A DNA stretch of 64,000 nt from assembly GCA_019239895.1 (NCBI GenBank), contig JAFAZH010000016.1, forward strand, positions 26,611 to 90,610, given 5' to 3'. A program made the translations under genes and the position numbers. Positions 17,234 to 25,921 of this stretch are shown here, in pieces. The first letter of the stretch is position 1. Each line of letters begins with the position of its first letter. Origin of the DNA: Abditibacteriaceae bacterium (GTDB taxonomy: Bacteria; Armatimonadota; Abditibacteriia; Abditibacteriales; Abditibacteriaceae). Under the pieces are notes generated by a model. That model did not search any database and was not told the origin of the DNA. It was given only the letters and a program-made list of their open reading frames with translations.

Positions 17234-17704
17234 TTATGTGTTTTTTGACACACAAATATCAATCAGTTCTTCTGTGACTGTGATACGTGATAAGTGCATC
17301 TCATACAGTTCCGTCACAACGGCAACAAACATTAACAATAAACCAACGACTAAGCTAATGGCACCCATAACACCAATGCGCTCGGCCCGCTCTGACAATA
17401 TGACTGAGATAACAGTAGTCAAAAAGCAAAGCTGCGCCAGGGAGAGAGCAAAAATGGATAACCACATGAAGTGCAGGCGACGTTGAAAAATCAACAATTG
17501 CACTTTGAGGTTGCTGCGCCGGGCTTCATCTGTGGCCGCGTTGCGATATTCCATCGCCAGGCTGCGCATTTGATTCGAGATGCTGATATGTTTCGAGGTG
17601 TAGCCCGACAGCAAAATCGCCACTGCCGAGATCAGCACCACCGGAGCGACAGCGGCACTGATCAGGCTCATTAATCCCGAAGATGGCGCATGAGTCATTG
17701 GCAT
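17234..17704 (-). CDS. DUF2721 family membrane protein
   Basis: 156 residues with three predicted membrane helices (about 13-33, 75-98, 104-128) separated by a charged amphipathic loop containing SNQMRSLAMEYRNA. The pattern matches DUF2721, a small family of bacterial integral membrane proteins with no known function. It is the first gene of the run ending with the flavin reductase; only 18 bp separate it from the dioxygenase gene. Its start is 6 bp from repeat element C, so any promoter or leader must lie in or beyond that element. Confidence 0.8.
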   Translation of the reverse strand: MPMTHAPSSGLMSLISAAVAPVVLISAVAILLSGYTSKHISISNQMRSLAMEYRNAATDEARRSNLKVQLLIFQRRLHFMWLSIFALSLAQLCFLTTVISVILSERAERIGVMGAISLVVGLLLMFVAVVTELYEMHLSRITVTEELIDICVSKNT

Positions 17705-17710
17705 TTTGTT

Positions 17711-17858
17711 CCGGGCATTGAAATACCCGGCGGGAAGGCGGTCAAGCCGCCAAGCGTCCTGCCGGACGCCACAAAGCTACAGTTTTAAACTCTTGTTGAG
17801 TGTGCCGTCCGAGAGGACGGTTGGCTTTAGCCTTCCTGCCGGGTATTTCAATGCCCGG
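17711..17858. repeat. Multi-hairpin intergenic element, copy C (148 bp)
   Basis: 28-bp terminal inverted repeats at 17711-17738 and 17831-17858 with one mismatch. Internal hairpins are H1 GGCGG-TCAAG-CCGCC (17737-17751), H2 GCGTCC-TGCC-GGACGC (17754-17769), H3 CCGTCC-GAGA-GGACGG (17805-17820) and GGCTTTAGCC (17823-17832). The linker between H2 and H3 is unlike that of copies A and B. It sits between YceI and DUF2721 with 5-8 bp to spare on either side. Confidence 0.92.
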
Positions 17859-17865
17859 CTTCAAT

Positions 17866-18525
17866 CTACTTCCCCGTCCCCATCCCCGCAATAGCCACAT
17901 GAATCTGCACATCAGGGGCCACCAGCGGCGCGGGCATAGCAGGAGCAATACCATAATCACCGCGCTTGATTTTGAAGTTCGAGCGCAGAATGAGCAAATC
18001 ACCTTTAGCCATGCCCATGCTGCGATCCGCCACCTTGCCCGGCAAAAGTGTCGCTGTCACGGGTACAGTAATGCGCTTGGTAACACCGTGCAAAGCGAAA
18101 TCGCCCGTTACATTGGCTGCAAAGACATTAGGAGCCGTAGTTTTCACGCTGGCGACTTTTAGAATGTTGAAGCTAATCTTAGGGTATTTCTTGGTATCCA
18201 AGCCCTTATCACTCTGCGCCGCCTGGGTGTACATCTTATTCACAAACTGTAGGGTCGTGGCGTCCGCCGTAATTTTACCCGTTAATGCCTGCGGGTTTTT
18301 GGGATCAAAGCGCACGGTGCCTGCTATCCCATGTGCTAAGCCGGTGGATGGCTCTAAAAGTGAGTCGAGGGTGACATCAATGACATTAACCCCTTTGGGG
18401 TCTTCAAAGTTAAAGGTTTGGGGAGCCGCTTGCACGTTTCCTGCACCCACACTCGCCACACCAACAGCAAGGCCCATCAGGTAAATAGCACCCTTAGAAG
18501 TTAAACGACGATTCATCTGTTTCAT
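17866..18525 (-). CDS. Exported YceI family protein
   Basis: About 219 residues from ATG 18525 (an earlier in-frame start at 18555 adds ten residues without a better binding site). A signal peptide ends near VQAAPQ and is followed by the YceI lipocalin-like beta-barrel. Recognisable pieces are HGIAGTVRFDPKNP, ADATTLQFVNKMYTQAAQSDKGLDTKKYPKI (given in part: DKGLDTKKYPKI), VTGDFALHGVTKRITVPV and FKIKRGDYGI. YceI proteins bind polyisoprenoid or quinone-like molecules in the periplasm. Being directly downstream of a MarR regulator and next to a quinone-disposal operon fits a role in quinone or electrophile stress. Its stop is 8 bp from repeat element C. Confidence 0.9.
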   Translation of the reverse strand: MKQMNRRLTSKGAIYLMGLAVGVASVGAGNVQAAPQTFNFEDPKGVNVIDVTLDSLLEPSTGLAHGIAGTVRFDPKNPQALTGKITADATTLQFVNKMYTQAAQSDKGLDTKKYPKISFNILKVASVKTTAPNVFAANVTGDFALHGVTKRITVPVTATLLPGKVADRSMGMAKGDLLILRSNFKIKRGDYGIAPAMPAPLVAPDVQIHVAIAGMGTGK

Positions 18526-18609
18526 AAAAATTTCCTCTGTATTTAGCAAACACAACTCTTATAGATCAACATGTTGTCTTCACAACTTTGAAAATCTGAC
18601 TTTTACCAG

Positions 18610-19146
18610 CTAGTTTTCAACCTTCTTAGTACGCTTTGGCTTAGATTCTTTTGCCTTGCCTCCATCACCTTCCTTTACATCGCTCCTAGGTGCATCATTT
18701 ATTTGCTGCAAACCTAACTTGCGACATAATCGCCCCAGTTCTTCTTGCTCGTTAGCAGTTAAAACACTCATCTCCTGCACAATGCTGGAAACATGATGAG
18801 GGAATTGGGTGCTAATCAATTTTTCTCCCGTCCTCGTTAGGTAGACTGTGATGAAGCGGCGATCCTCGCTGCTACGTTCACGGCGCACCAGTTTACGCTT
18901 TTCCAGATTGTCCACCACCAGAGTGATGTTGCCGCCACTCTTCAGCAACTTGGTGCCTAGTTCGCTCTGACACATTGGCCCCAAATGGTAGAGCACTTCT
19001 AAAACTCCAAACTGGCTCCAGGTCAATCCGGCTTCCGTAAACTGCGGCTGAAGCCGTGCTGCCAGGGAGTCCACCGCACGCAACAACTTAATGTAGGTGT
19101 TGAGTGCTCTCTGCTCTTGAGCATTACCTTGATGGCGAGTTGGCAT
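18610..19146 (-). CDS. MarR family transcriptional regulator
   Basis: 178 residues. The winged helix-turn-helix occupies about 35-110: LTWSQFGVLEVLYHLGP, the recognition helix with KSGGNITLVVDNLEKRKLV, and the wing RRERSSEDRRFITVYLT. MarR proteins repress target genes and release DNA when they bind phenolic ligands or are oxidised; the SGGNIT-DNLEKR pattern is like that of quinone-sensing MhqR and regulators found beside YceI. A basic tail rich in Lys ends the protein. The gene is upstream of and codirectional with YceI. A 21-bp dyad overlapping its own -10 suggests autoregulation. Confidence 0.9.
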   Translation of the reverse strand: MPTRHQGNAQEQRALNTYIKLLRAVDSLAARLQPQFTEAGLTWSQFGVLEVLYHLGPMCQSELGTKLLKSGGNITLVVDNLEKRKLVRRERSSEDRRFITVYLTRTGEKLISTQFPHHVSSIVQEMSVLTANEQEELGRLCRKLGLQQINDAPRSDVKEGDGGKAKESKPKRTKKVEN

Positions 19147-19154
19147 ATTAATTC

Positions 19155-19201
19155 AATATTAAACTATTTAACATTAAAGTATAAATTCAAAACCTTGTCA
19201 A
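19155..19201 (-). promoter_or_regulatory. Predicted promoter and operator of the marR gene
   Basis: Read on the - strand, TTGACA (19196-19201) and TTTAAT (19173-19178) are separated by 17 bp, a good sigma-70-type pair. Immediately downstream and overlapping the -10, bases 19155-19175 form a near-perfect dyad with the core TTAAA-TAG-TTTAA and matching outer AAT/ATT. The position is typical for an autoregulatory MarR operator. No binding data; inferred from sequence. Confidence 0.6.
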
Positions 19202-19233
19202 GAGCCTTTGTTAGTGAAACTTAAATCTGCTCC

Positions 19234-21189
19234 TTAGCCACCGACGTGGACGGCGGGACGACGATGCGGGTCTGGCTCCGCCTGACGCAATACTTCGCGG
19301 GTGACCGGGGCTATATCACCACGACCGGATAACAGGTAGGTAATCAGGTGCAGGAATGGATTGCCTTCACCCCAGGCAAAATAGACGTGGGGAATCTTGC
19401 CCGTCATATCACGGATATGCAACAACAGGGCTGCAATGGCATTGGGCACAGTCGAACTCTCCACGCGCAACACTTCGTAGCCGTCGCGTTCTTCGCCCCG
19501 CACTTCCAGGACATCGGCAAACTCCGAGGGATCGCAAACTGTGACTTCCAAAAACAGCACCGGATGTTCCGGCGGCATGTGGTTATCTTCACGCATCTCG
19601 CGTTCTTTGTCGGCATATTCTGCCGCGTCACGCTCATTCGGCTCATTGGCAATAATGCAGAGTTCATGGGTTGTTGCCGCTGCTTGCTCGATAAAGCGTT
19701 GCGCTGTTTCATCCATTTCAATCCGCTCGGTGCGCAGTTCTGTGGAACGATAGATGCGCGAAACCAGGGAAACGATAATAATGCCGCCAATAAAAAAGGC
19801 GGCAATTTTAATTCCTTCGGGACGCTCGTGGACATTGATAATGGTGGTGTAGATGAACACCAGAGCAATCAGGCCATACGCATAAACCGCTGAACCTGCT
19901 CCCTTTTCGCGCACGGAGAGGGTCACAGCGATAGCGGCTGAACTCATCAGCACTAAGACACCTGTGGCATAAGCGCCGCCCTGCGCGTTCACATCGGCTT
20001 TAAAGATGATAGTGACAGCGAAGGCAATAACGGTAAAAACGATCACGAGGGGGCGCGTGGCTGCGGCCCAGTCGGGAGCCATGCCATACCGTGGCAAGTA
20101 CCGGGGCACAATGTTTAGCAGTCCCGCCATTGCCGAGGCCCCAGCAAACCAGAGAATCAGAATCGTGCTAACATCATAGACCGTGCCAAAGCTATTGCCC
20201 AGGTATTGATGCGCTAAATAAGCCAATGCGCGGCCACTCGCTTTGCCACCATCTTGAAATTCTGCGGGGGGAATCAAAAGAGTTGTCACAATGCTGCTGG
20301 TGATGAGGAACACGCTCATAATCAGCGCGGCGGTCAGGAGCATTCGGCGCGTATTACGAATGCGGCCCACTGGTTGCTCACGGGTATCCCCGGCTTCCCC
20401 TTTCACCAGGGGCATGACAGCAACTCCGGTTTCAAATCCCGAAAGCCCCAGGGCTAATTTAGGGAAAAGCAACAGGGCGATAGCAATCATCATAAAAGGA
20501 TTGCCATGCACTCCTGGCGCGGCAAAGAGGGCATTCTTCCAGGCCGGAATCGCCTGGGGGTGAGTCATCACTTCATAGATGCCCCGCGCCATTACGACCA
20601 AGTTCAAGGACAGATAGACACCCACCAGAGCGACAGCAATACCAATCGCTTCTTTAAAGCCCTTGAGAAAAATACCGCCTAAGAGGGCTATGAGAAAAAG
20701 CGTCACCGCCATGTTGTGGTGCAGGAATGCGGGGACAAAAGGATTCTCCACCAGGTGCTCCGTGGCATCCGCAGCAGAAAGGGTAATCGTGATAATAAAG
20801 TCGGTGGCCGCAAACCCAATCAGGCAAAGCACAAAGAGCTTACCTTTCCACCAGGTCAGTAAATGCTCCAACATCGCCACCGAGCCTTCACCATTGGGGC
20901 TTTTGGACGAGACATAGTTGTAAATTGGCAATGCACCAAAGAGGGTCAGCAAAACGAGAATAAGGGTCGCAATCGGCGAGAGGGCACCGGCTGCCAGTGC
21001 CGCAATACCGGGCTGATAGCCAAGCGTGGAGAAATAATCCACCCCGGTCAGACACATCACCTGCCACCAGGCATGTTGGTGATGCGTCTCTTTGGTATGA
21101 GGCCCTTCCGCATGGGGCAAATGCCCTTCTAACAACCAACGTTTAAAAGAGCTATGGGAATGCTGCGGCGTCACGGCCATGTCTGCCAT
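19234..21189 (-). CDS. APC-superfamily amino acid/cation permease with cytoplasmic C-terminal domain
   Basis: 651 residues. After a His-rich N-terminal tail, a membrane domain of about 12 helices spans roughly residues 45-475 and starts with [21 protein letters not shown], the unwound-TM1 region of APC transporters. [17 protein letters not shown] marks the TM6 region. About 170 cytoplasmic residues follow the last helix; their acidic first part contains [20 protein letters not shown], and the end holds [20 protein letters not shown]. Transport of amino acids or polyamines is expected, but the substrate cannot be assigned. It lies 87 bp upstream of the marR start in the same direction and is probably a separate unit. 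Confidence 0.82.
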   Translation of the reverse strand: MADMAVTPQHSHSSFKRWLLEGHLPHAEGPHTKETHHQHAWWQVMCLTGVDYFSTLGYQPGIAALAAGALSPIATLILVLLTLFGALPIYNYVSSKSPNGEGSVAMLEHLLTWWKGKLFVLCLIGFAATDFIITITLSAADATEHLVENPFVPAFLHHNMAVTLFLIALLGGIFLKGFKEAIGIAVALVGVYLSLNLVVMARGIYEVMTHPQAIPAWKNALFAAPGVHGNPFMMIAIALLLFPKLALGLSGFETGVAVMPLVKGEAGDTREQPVGRIRNTRRMLLTAALIMSVFLITSSIVTTLLIPPAEFQDGGKASGRALAYLAHQYLGNSFGTVYDVSTILILWFAGASAMAGLLNIVPRYLPRYGMAPDWAAATRPLVIVFTVIAFAVTIIFKADVNAQGGAYATGVLVLMSSAAIAVTLSVREKGAGSAVYAYGLIALVFIYTTIINVHERPEGIKIAAFFIGGIIIVSLVSRIYRSTELRTERIEMDETAQRFIEQAAATTHELCIIANEPNERDAAEYADKEREMREDNHMPPEHPVLFLEVTVCDPSEFADVLEVRGEERDGYEVLRVESSTVPNAIAALLLHIRDMTGKIPHVYFAWGEGNPFLHLITYLLSGRGDIAPVTREVLRQAEPDPHRRPAVHVGG

Positions 21190-21287
21190 ACAACCTCCGA
21201 TTTAAGGTGTGTTAGAGTGGCAACTTGCGCCCTCTTAGAGCATAATGTGGGCCAAACTGATAACCTGCCTGTCGAGCTCTAGTAAAG

Positions 21288-21320
21288 ATAAGGGATGCGC
21301 TGAACCAAGACATCCCTTAT
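21288..21320 (-). terminator. Probable intrinsic terminator of the DUF4091 gene
   Basis: ATAAGGGATG (21288-21297) pairs perfectly with CATCCCTTAT (21311-21320) around a 13-nt loop. On the - strand the stem begins at the stop codon itself, and the sequence just past it (CTTTACT) is only weakly U-rich. The position right at the end of a long gene supports termination or 3'-end protection. Confidence 0.45.
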
Positions 21321-24300
21321 TTTAACGCCTCAATTTGATCCGCTACCGCATCGCGCACGGCTAGTATTTCTGCCGGGTCATTGACAGTTTCACTCGTGCG
21401 CAAGCCGCCGGGATTTGGAATAGTGACCAAGCTTTGCGCACGGGCTAAGACAGCCTCGGCAGCAGCGGTTGGTTTTCCGGCTTTATGGGCGGCTTCGATG
21501 CGCTGTTTGAGTAAGGTGAGGTACTCATAATCTTCTTCGCCATCGCGCACCGCTTCCAGACGGATGCTGCTGACCGGGCCATCCACCCCAACGTCCTGGC
21601 CAGGATAAGCTAAATAGCCATCACCATCAGGATAGCGCACAAAGTAGGGCGCTTCCTTTTCGCTGTCGGACTGGGAGATAAAGTTGTGCCAACCATACTG
21701 CCAGGGATCGTAGGTATACCAGTCCACACCCCAGAACTCAAAGCCCTTCACTCCATACTTGGAGCAATACCATGACAGCAAACGCTCCGTGCCAGCATAA
21801 GGTGTATCCAAACATTGCTGGCCATCAGTGGTGAACCAGAACGTATCACCTGCCGCCTTGCGTTCCTCGATTCGCTCTAAGGGAAAATCACCAAAGTGAC
21901 CTGCACCCCAGCGCGTCACGGCTCCATTAAGTCCCGGCATATACGTCCAGGTGCTGGAATAAACTGGCACACCAGACGCGATAGCTTGCACGAATTTCGA
22001 GAATTTCTGGAGATTGGCGACTACCTCCGGGCGGGTGCCAAATGGCTCATCGCTGAGATAGAAAACAATGCGGTCGAGCCAGCCTTTTTGCCGCACATGC
22101 TCAATGTATTGGCGATACGCTGAGCCAAATGCTTTTTCCCATTCAGGCGTAAACGCCTCAAAGCCCAAGAACTTCTTCGGAGAATAAGCCCAACCCAGCG
22201 CATAGAAGTAGTTAGGCGTATACATTGTGCTCATGCCCAGTTCATCAAAACAGTAAGTGGCAGCCCGGTCGAAGTCGGTAAAGTCCATTTTGACCGCGCC
22301 GTTTTCCAGCTTGACAACAGGATCGGGCAAGTAGCTGGGTGAGGCGCGATGCTCGGCCATAAAACGATACCACTGATTGCGCGTCCCCCCCGTCGCGCCG
22401 CGCATGTCATAGGAAATCTGTAACGAGGGTCGCTTAGGCAGAGCAAAACTGCGCACCGTCACCTGCAAGGGAATAACACGCTGCACTCCCGCGCCACTGA
22501 CGGTAATCTGGCCGCTATAAAGGCCGGGGACGGCGTTGTCGGGAGCATAAACCGTAAGCCAGATGGGTTGTGCCTGCGCTGCTTGCAGGTCTACCTTGCC
22601 ACCGGGCGCTAAGGGGTCGGGCCAATCACCGGGCCAGCCATCGGAAGAGGGTGCCCCGGTGGGAATCTTGCGCTGCCAGGCCGGAACCTCGGTGCGATAG
22701 TAATTGGTGGGCCAATCCACTGGCACATAATCTACATGCGCCACCTCCACCGGGGGCAAGGTTTGCCCCGCCGCATTGCGCAGGGAGCTAACCTGCACTT
22801 GCAGGCTGCCTAAAGCTCTATCACTTTTTAGCACCAGTTGCACTGGCTCCCGCTCGTTGCGCGCTAAATGCGCCGCTACCCTACTACTCTGAAGCGCCAC
22901 GGGTTCATCCCGAAAGACTTTGATGATGGGGTTCACCTGCCAGACAGCCAGGCCAGGCTTGGGGGGTGTTTCCAGAGCTAAGGCATGGGCCGGTATGGTG
23001 TCCGCCAAGCGGCGCAGCACCACTCCATCGTGCCAGATGGTGCCATGCGCGTTGGAAGTGAGATGCAGTTCAATAAACCGCGCATCTGCGGAGGTAGTGA
23101 CCGTCGTTTGCACCCATGTCCAATCGGTCGTGCCGTTCAACGATGGCAACGCCGAAGACATCGGATTGATCGCAACCAGTTGCTTATCGGCGTTGCGCAC
23201 ATGCACATACATAGTGACCGGGCCATCTACGTCGCGGGTCTTAATCCATGCTCCCATAAAGTAAGTGCCGTTAGGTTCCACTGGCACGAACTGGTGCCAG
23301 CCCGACCAGGCCGGGTCAACTCCTGGCGGGATGTTTAACTCGACACACCACGGCCCCACTTTACCCGCGGGCACCTTGCGCCCCGTGATTTGCGCGGCGG
23401 TTTGTACCGTTTGCTTATCCGGCTTCTGCGCCGAGAGTGTCCAGCCTGTGGGCAAGGGGTCGCCTGCTTCAAAGTCAGGGTTTTGCACCCGGTTTTGTGG
23501 CCCGACAACTAAAGCCTCCGCCCCTAACTCCGGCTCTGGTGCCGTGCGGGATGAAGTAGGCCATAAGCACGCTTGAAATAACCTATTCGCGTGCGCTGGC
23601 AAATCAGCCTGAAAAATTAATTTCTTGTCCTCCATACGGGCTGGCACAGCACGGCCAGTGGTCGCATCATAAACCCGCACCGGGGGCACTTGCGCAGATG
23701 CTTGCGATAGACGCGAGACGATAAAAGAGCGGCGCATGTCTACAGAAATCAGGGCACCTTTTTGTGGCGTGTCTTGAAAGTTATAAACCCGCAGGGGCAC
23801 GCGCACCATTGCGCCTTCTGGCCAGGCGGCTCGGCTCGGCTGCTCCTGCAAATTCAACGTCTCCACGGCACCGATGTTTAACGTCACGGCAGAGGGCGCA
23901 TCCGGCGTATCCAGGGCAGTTAAGACACAGTCATCATACCAGGCACGCCCTGTGCCATAGAGCATGGTGCCAAGTTCGGCATTGGTGCTACCTGCCGGGG
24001 CTGTGAAACGGAATGATACCTGCTTCCAGCCATAGCTGCCTGCGCCTCCATCCAGGCTGTGATTCACCAGTTGCGGCTGGGCGCCATTAATGTGGATAAA
24101 CCAACCCGCAATGCCCTTAACGTTTTCGGCGCGCACCCAACCACTGAATTCATATTGCTGCCCCGCGACAACAGGCAGGTTCGCCTGCCCATATTTGAAC
24201 CAGGAAGCCTCCGCCCCTGTATTAACTGTCGCCTGCACACAACGCTGGCCCGAATGGGCACCCTGGCTCACCCAGGCTAATTTATGCTCGGCATCCTCCC

Positions 24301-24799
24301 CTTCCTTTTTCCAGGCCGCAGGCTCCCCTGTGCCGCTTTCAAAGCCGCCATTGGCAAAACCACCCGGCAGATAGTCCGGCACTTGCCTCGCCTGCGAGTT
24401 GCCAAAATAAATCCACAACTTGCGCTCGGCCTGAGCCGGGCACGCGAGGGGCACCGTCAGCACATCACCTGCTCGCAAGGCCCCTGTGCGCCGGGATTCG
24501 CCACCCGCGCTATTAAGGCCATACAGTAAATCGGTGCCACTATCGTCAATAACTCGCAGGGAACATGCTTCGGCACCGACTAAGTTGATCTGGTGCAGAC
24601 CGGTGCCAATAACAATGGCTTGAGGACGCCCTGCCAGTGCTTCACGACTGGCAAAAGTGACGGGCACACGATGCGGCCAGTAACCGCCGCCATCCAGATA
24701 AAGTGGATAATGCCAGGCGGTTGCAGCCTTGGCCGTTGCGAAAATAAAGCTCAGAGCAAATGTCAGCATTAACAACAGAATTGTGTTGAATAGACGCAT
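21317..24799 (-). CDS. Exported multidomain DUF4091 glycoside-hydrolase-like protein
   Basis: 1160 residues. A signal peptide ends near AKAATA (about 25). Then come a DUF2341-like beta domain (about 27-140, with LWIYFGNSQA), two CBM4/9-like galactose-binding sandwiches introduced by NGGFESGTGEPAAW (about 150) and NPDFEAGDPLPTGW (about 440), a beta-rich domain with ARNEREPVQLVLKSDR (about 650) and finally the DUF4091 TIM-barrel-like domain. That domain carries FYLSDEPFGTRPEV, FWFTTDGQQCLDT, GFEFWGVDWYTYDPWQYG and RLEAVRDGEEDYEYLTLL, all family hallmarks; the acidic residues of SDEPFG and GVDWY are candidate catalytic residues. DUF4091 proteins accompany glycan-degradation genes. The substrate is unknown. 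It is divergent from the PhyH gene. Confidence 0.88.
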   Translation of the reverse strand: MRLFNTILLLMLTFALSFIFATAKAATAWHYPLYLDGGGYWPHRVPVTFASREALAGRPQAIVIGTGLHQINLVGAEACSLRVIDDSGTDLLYGLNSAGGESRRTGALRAGDVLTVPLACPAQAERKLWIYFGNSQARQVPDYLPGGFANGGFESGTGEPAAWKKEGEDAEHKLAWVSQGAHSGQRCVQATVNTGAEASWFKYGQANLPVVAGQQYEFSGWVRAENVKGIAGWFIHINGAQPQLVNHSLDGGAGSYGWKQVSFRFTAPAGSTNAELGTMLYGTGRAWYDDCVLTALDTPDAPSAVTLNIGAVETLNLQEQPSRAAWPEGAMVRVPLRVYNFQDTPQKGALISVDMRRSFIVSRLSQASAQVPPVRVYDATTGRAVPARMEDKKLIFQADLPAHANRLFQACLWPTSSRTAPEPELGAEALVVGPQNRVQNPDFEAGDPLPTGWTLSAQKPDKQTVQTAAQITGRKVPAGKVGPWCVELNIPPGVDPAWSGWHQFVPVEPNGTYFMGAWIKTRDVDGPVTMYVHVRNADKQLVAINPMSSALPSLNGTTDWTWVQTTVTTSADARFIELHLTSNAHGTIWHDGVVLRRLADTIPAHALALETPPKPGLAVWQVNPIIKVFRDEPVALQSSRVAAHLARNEREPVQLVLKSDRALGSLQVQVSSLRNAAGQTLPPVEVAHVDYVPVDWPTNYYRTEVPAWQRKIPTGAPSSDGWPGDWPDPLAPGGKVDLQAAQAQPIWLTVYAPDNAVPGLYSGQITVSGAGVQRVIPLQVTVRSFALPKRPSLQISYDMRGATGGTRNQWYRFMAEHRASPSYLPDPVVKLENGAVKMDFTDFDRAATYCFDELGMSTMYTPNYFYALGWAYSPKKFLGFEAFTPEWEKAFGSAYRQYIEHVRQKGWLDRIVFYLSDEPFGTRPEVVANLQKFSKFVQAIASGVPVYSSTWTYMPGLNGAVTRWGAGHFGDFPLERIEERKAAGDTFWFTTDGQQCLDTPYAGTERLLSWYCSKYGVKGFEFWGVDWYTYDPWQYGWHNFISQSDSEKEAPYFVRYPDGDGYLAYPGQDVGVDGPVSSIRLEAVRDGEEDYEYLTLLKQRIEAAHKAGKPTAAAEAVLARAQSLVTIPNPGGLRTSETVNDPAEILAVRDAVADQIEALK

Positions 24800-24920
24800 G
24801 TTTCCTTTACCAGTGAATCAAGAATTTGGGGAGATAAGATTGATTATACCCTGCGCCGGGTAGCGCGTTCGGGGTGGCGCACATAGAATAAGAAGTGATT
24901 TCCCAAAGGAGATGGCTCGC

Positions 24921-25697
24921 ATGTTAAATCAGGAACAGATTAAGTCCTTTCAGGAGAACGGGTTCATCCGGCTCCCCCAAATTTATACTCCCGCCGAAGT
25001 TGAGGCCATGCGCACTGAACTTGACCAGTTGATTCAAGACTGGGCCACCACCAACATGGGCTGGAGCGGCCCGTGGCGCAATGTCTATATGGACCCGGAT
25101 ACCGAAAAGCGTTCGATGCTGACCCATCTGCACGACCTGCACTTTTATTCCGAAGCCTGGTGTCATGCCGTGGCTAATCCTACGTTAGCGGCCTCCCTAG
25201 CCGATCTCATCGGCCCTAATGTTGAACTCCACCATACCACTTTGCATGTTAAACCACCCGAAACCGGAATGCCTTTCCCGCTGCATCAGGACTCGCCTTT
25301 TTATCGGCACGAAGGTTTTGGTTACATAGATGCCATTGTGCATTTAGACGATACCAACGATGAAAATGGCTGCTTGCGCTTTGTGCCAGGCAGTCATAAG
25401 AATGGCCACATCGAGCATATTACCCAAGTGGATGGCCAGGGCTGCTCACCGCACCTGCCGACCGATCAATGGAATCTGGAAAACACTGTTGCCTGCCCTG
25501 CCCAAGCCGGTGATGTGGTAGCGTTTAGCATTTATACCGTGCATGGTTCCTACATTAACCAAACTAATCGCTGGCGGCGTCTGGTGCGCCTGGGCTATCG
25601 TGATCCGATGAACAAACAGCTTGCCGGGCAATCGTTAGGCCGCGCCGGTTTAATGGTGCATGGTGTACGCCCGGCAGGTTCATTAGCAGCAACTTAA
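24921..25697 (+). CDS. Phytanoyl-CoA dioxygenase (PhyH) family protein
   Basis: 258 residues from ATG 24921, which is 9 nt after AAAGGAG; the ATG at 24912 abuts the binding site and is less likely. Counted from 24912, the Fe(II) facial triad is His125-x-Asp127 (LHQDSPFY) and His211 (VHGSYINQT), with Arg220 or Arg222 to bind 2-oxoglutarate. PhyH enzymes hydroxylate small lipids or natural products. Many free-living bacteria carry several copies next to carbohydrate genes, with unknown substrates. The gene is followed by repeat element D and then the esterase gene. Confidence 0.92.
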   Translation: MLNQEQIKSFQENGFIRLPQIYTPAEVEAMRTELDQLIQDWATTNMGWSGPWRNVYMDPDTEKRSMLTHLHDLHFYSEAWCHAVANPTLAASLADLIGPNVELHHTTLHVKPPETGMPFPLHQDSPFYRHEGFGYIDAIVHLDDTNDENGCLRFVPGSHKNGHIEHITQVDGQGCSPHLPTDQWNLENTVACPAQAGDVVAFSIYTVHGSYINQTNRWRRLVRLGYRDPMNKQLAGQSLGRAGLMVHGVRPAGSLAAT

Positions 25698-25704
25698 ACG
25701 GCAA

Positions 25705-25865
25705 GGATGAAGGCTGACGCAGACCCGCCCCTAAAGGAGCGGGCTGAAGAGCCAAGTCCCCTGAACGGGGCTGGAGAAACCACAGTAGCGCATCTGTAGC
25801 CCGGTTCACCGGGCTTTTACCCTCAGCCCGCTCCTTTAGGGGCGGGTCTGCGTCAGCCTTCATCC
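25705..25865. repeat. Inverted-repeat element D with perfect 43-bp ends (161 bp)
   Basis: Arms 25705-25747 and 25823-25865 are perfectly complementary over 43 bp. Within each arm, GCCCGCTCCTTTAGGGGCGGG folds on itself (in part: GCCC / GGGC around CTAAAGGA). The interior carries a GTCCCC/GGGGC stem near 25756-25771 and the perfect hairpin AGCCCGG-TTCA-CCGGGCT (25798-25815). The layout of long ends plus two internal hairpins parallels copies A to C, though the sequences differ. The right end overlaps a 24-bp sequence shared with element H. Confidence 0.92.
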
Positions 25866-25921
25866 AGCATCTTGTATCCAGCATTCAGTTCTCTTGGTTT
25901 GTTCAATTGAAAGGAAAATTA

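Noticed and set aside
9165..17858. CRISPR array or tandem repeat interpretation of elements A to C
   Set aside because: The copies are kilobases apart, palindromic at both ends and without regular spacers or cas genes.
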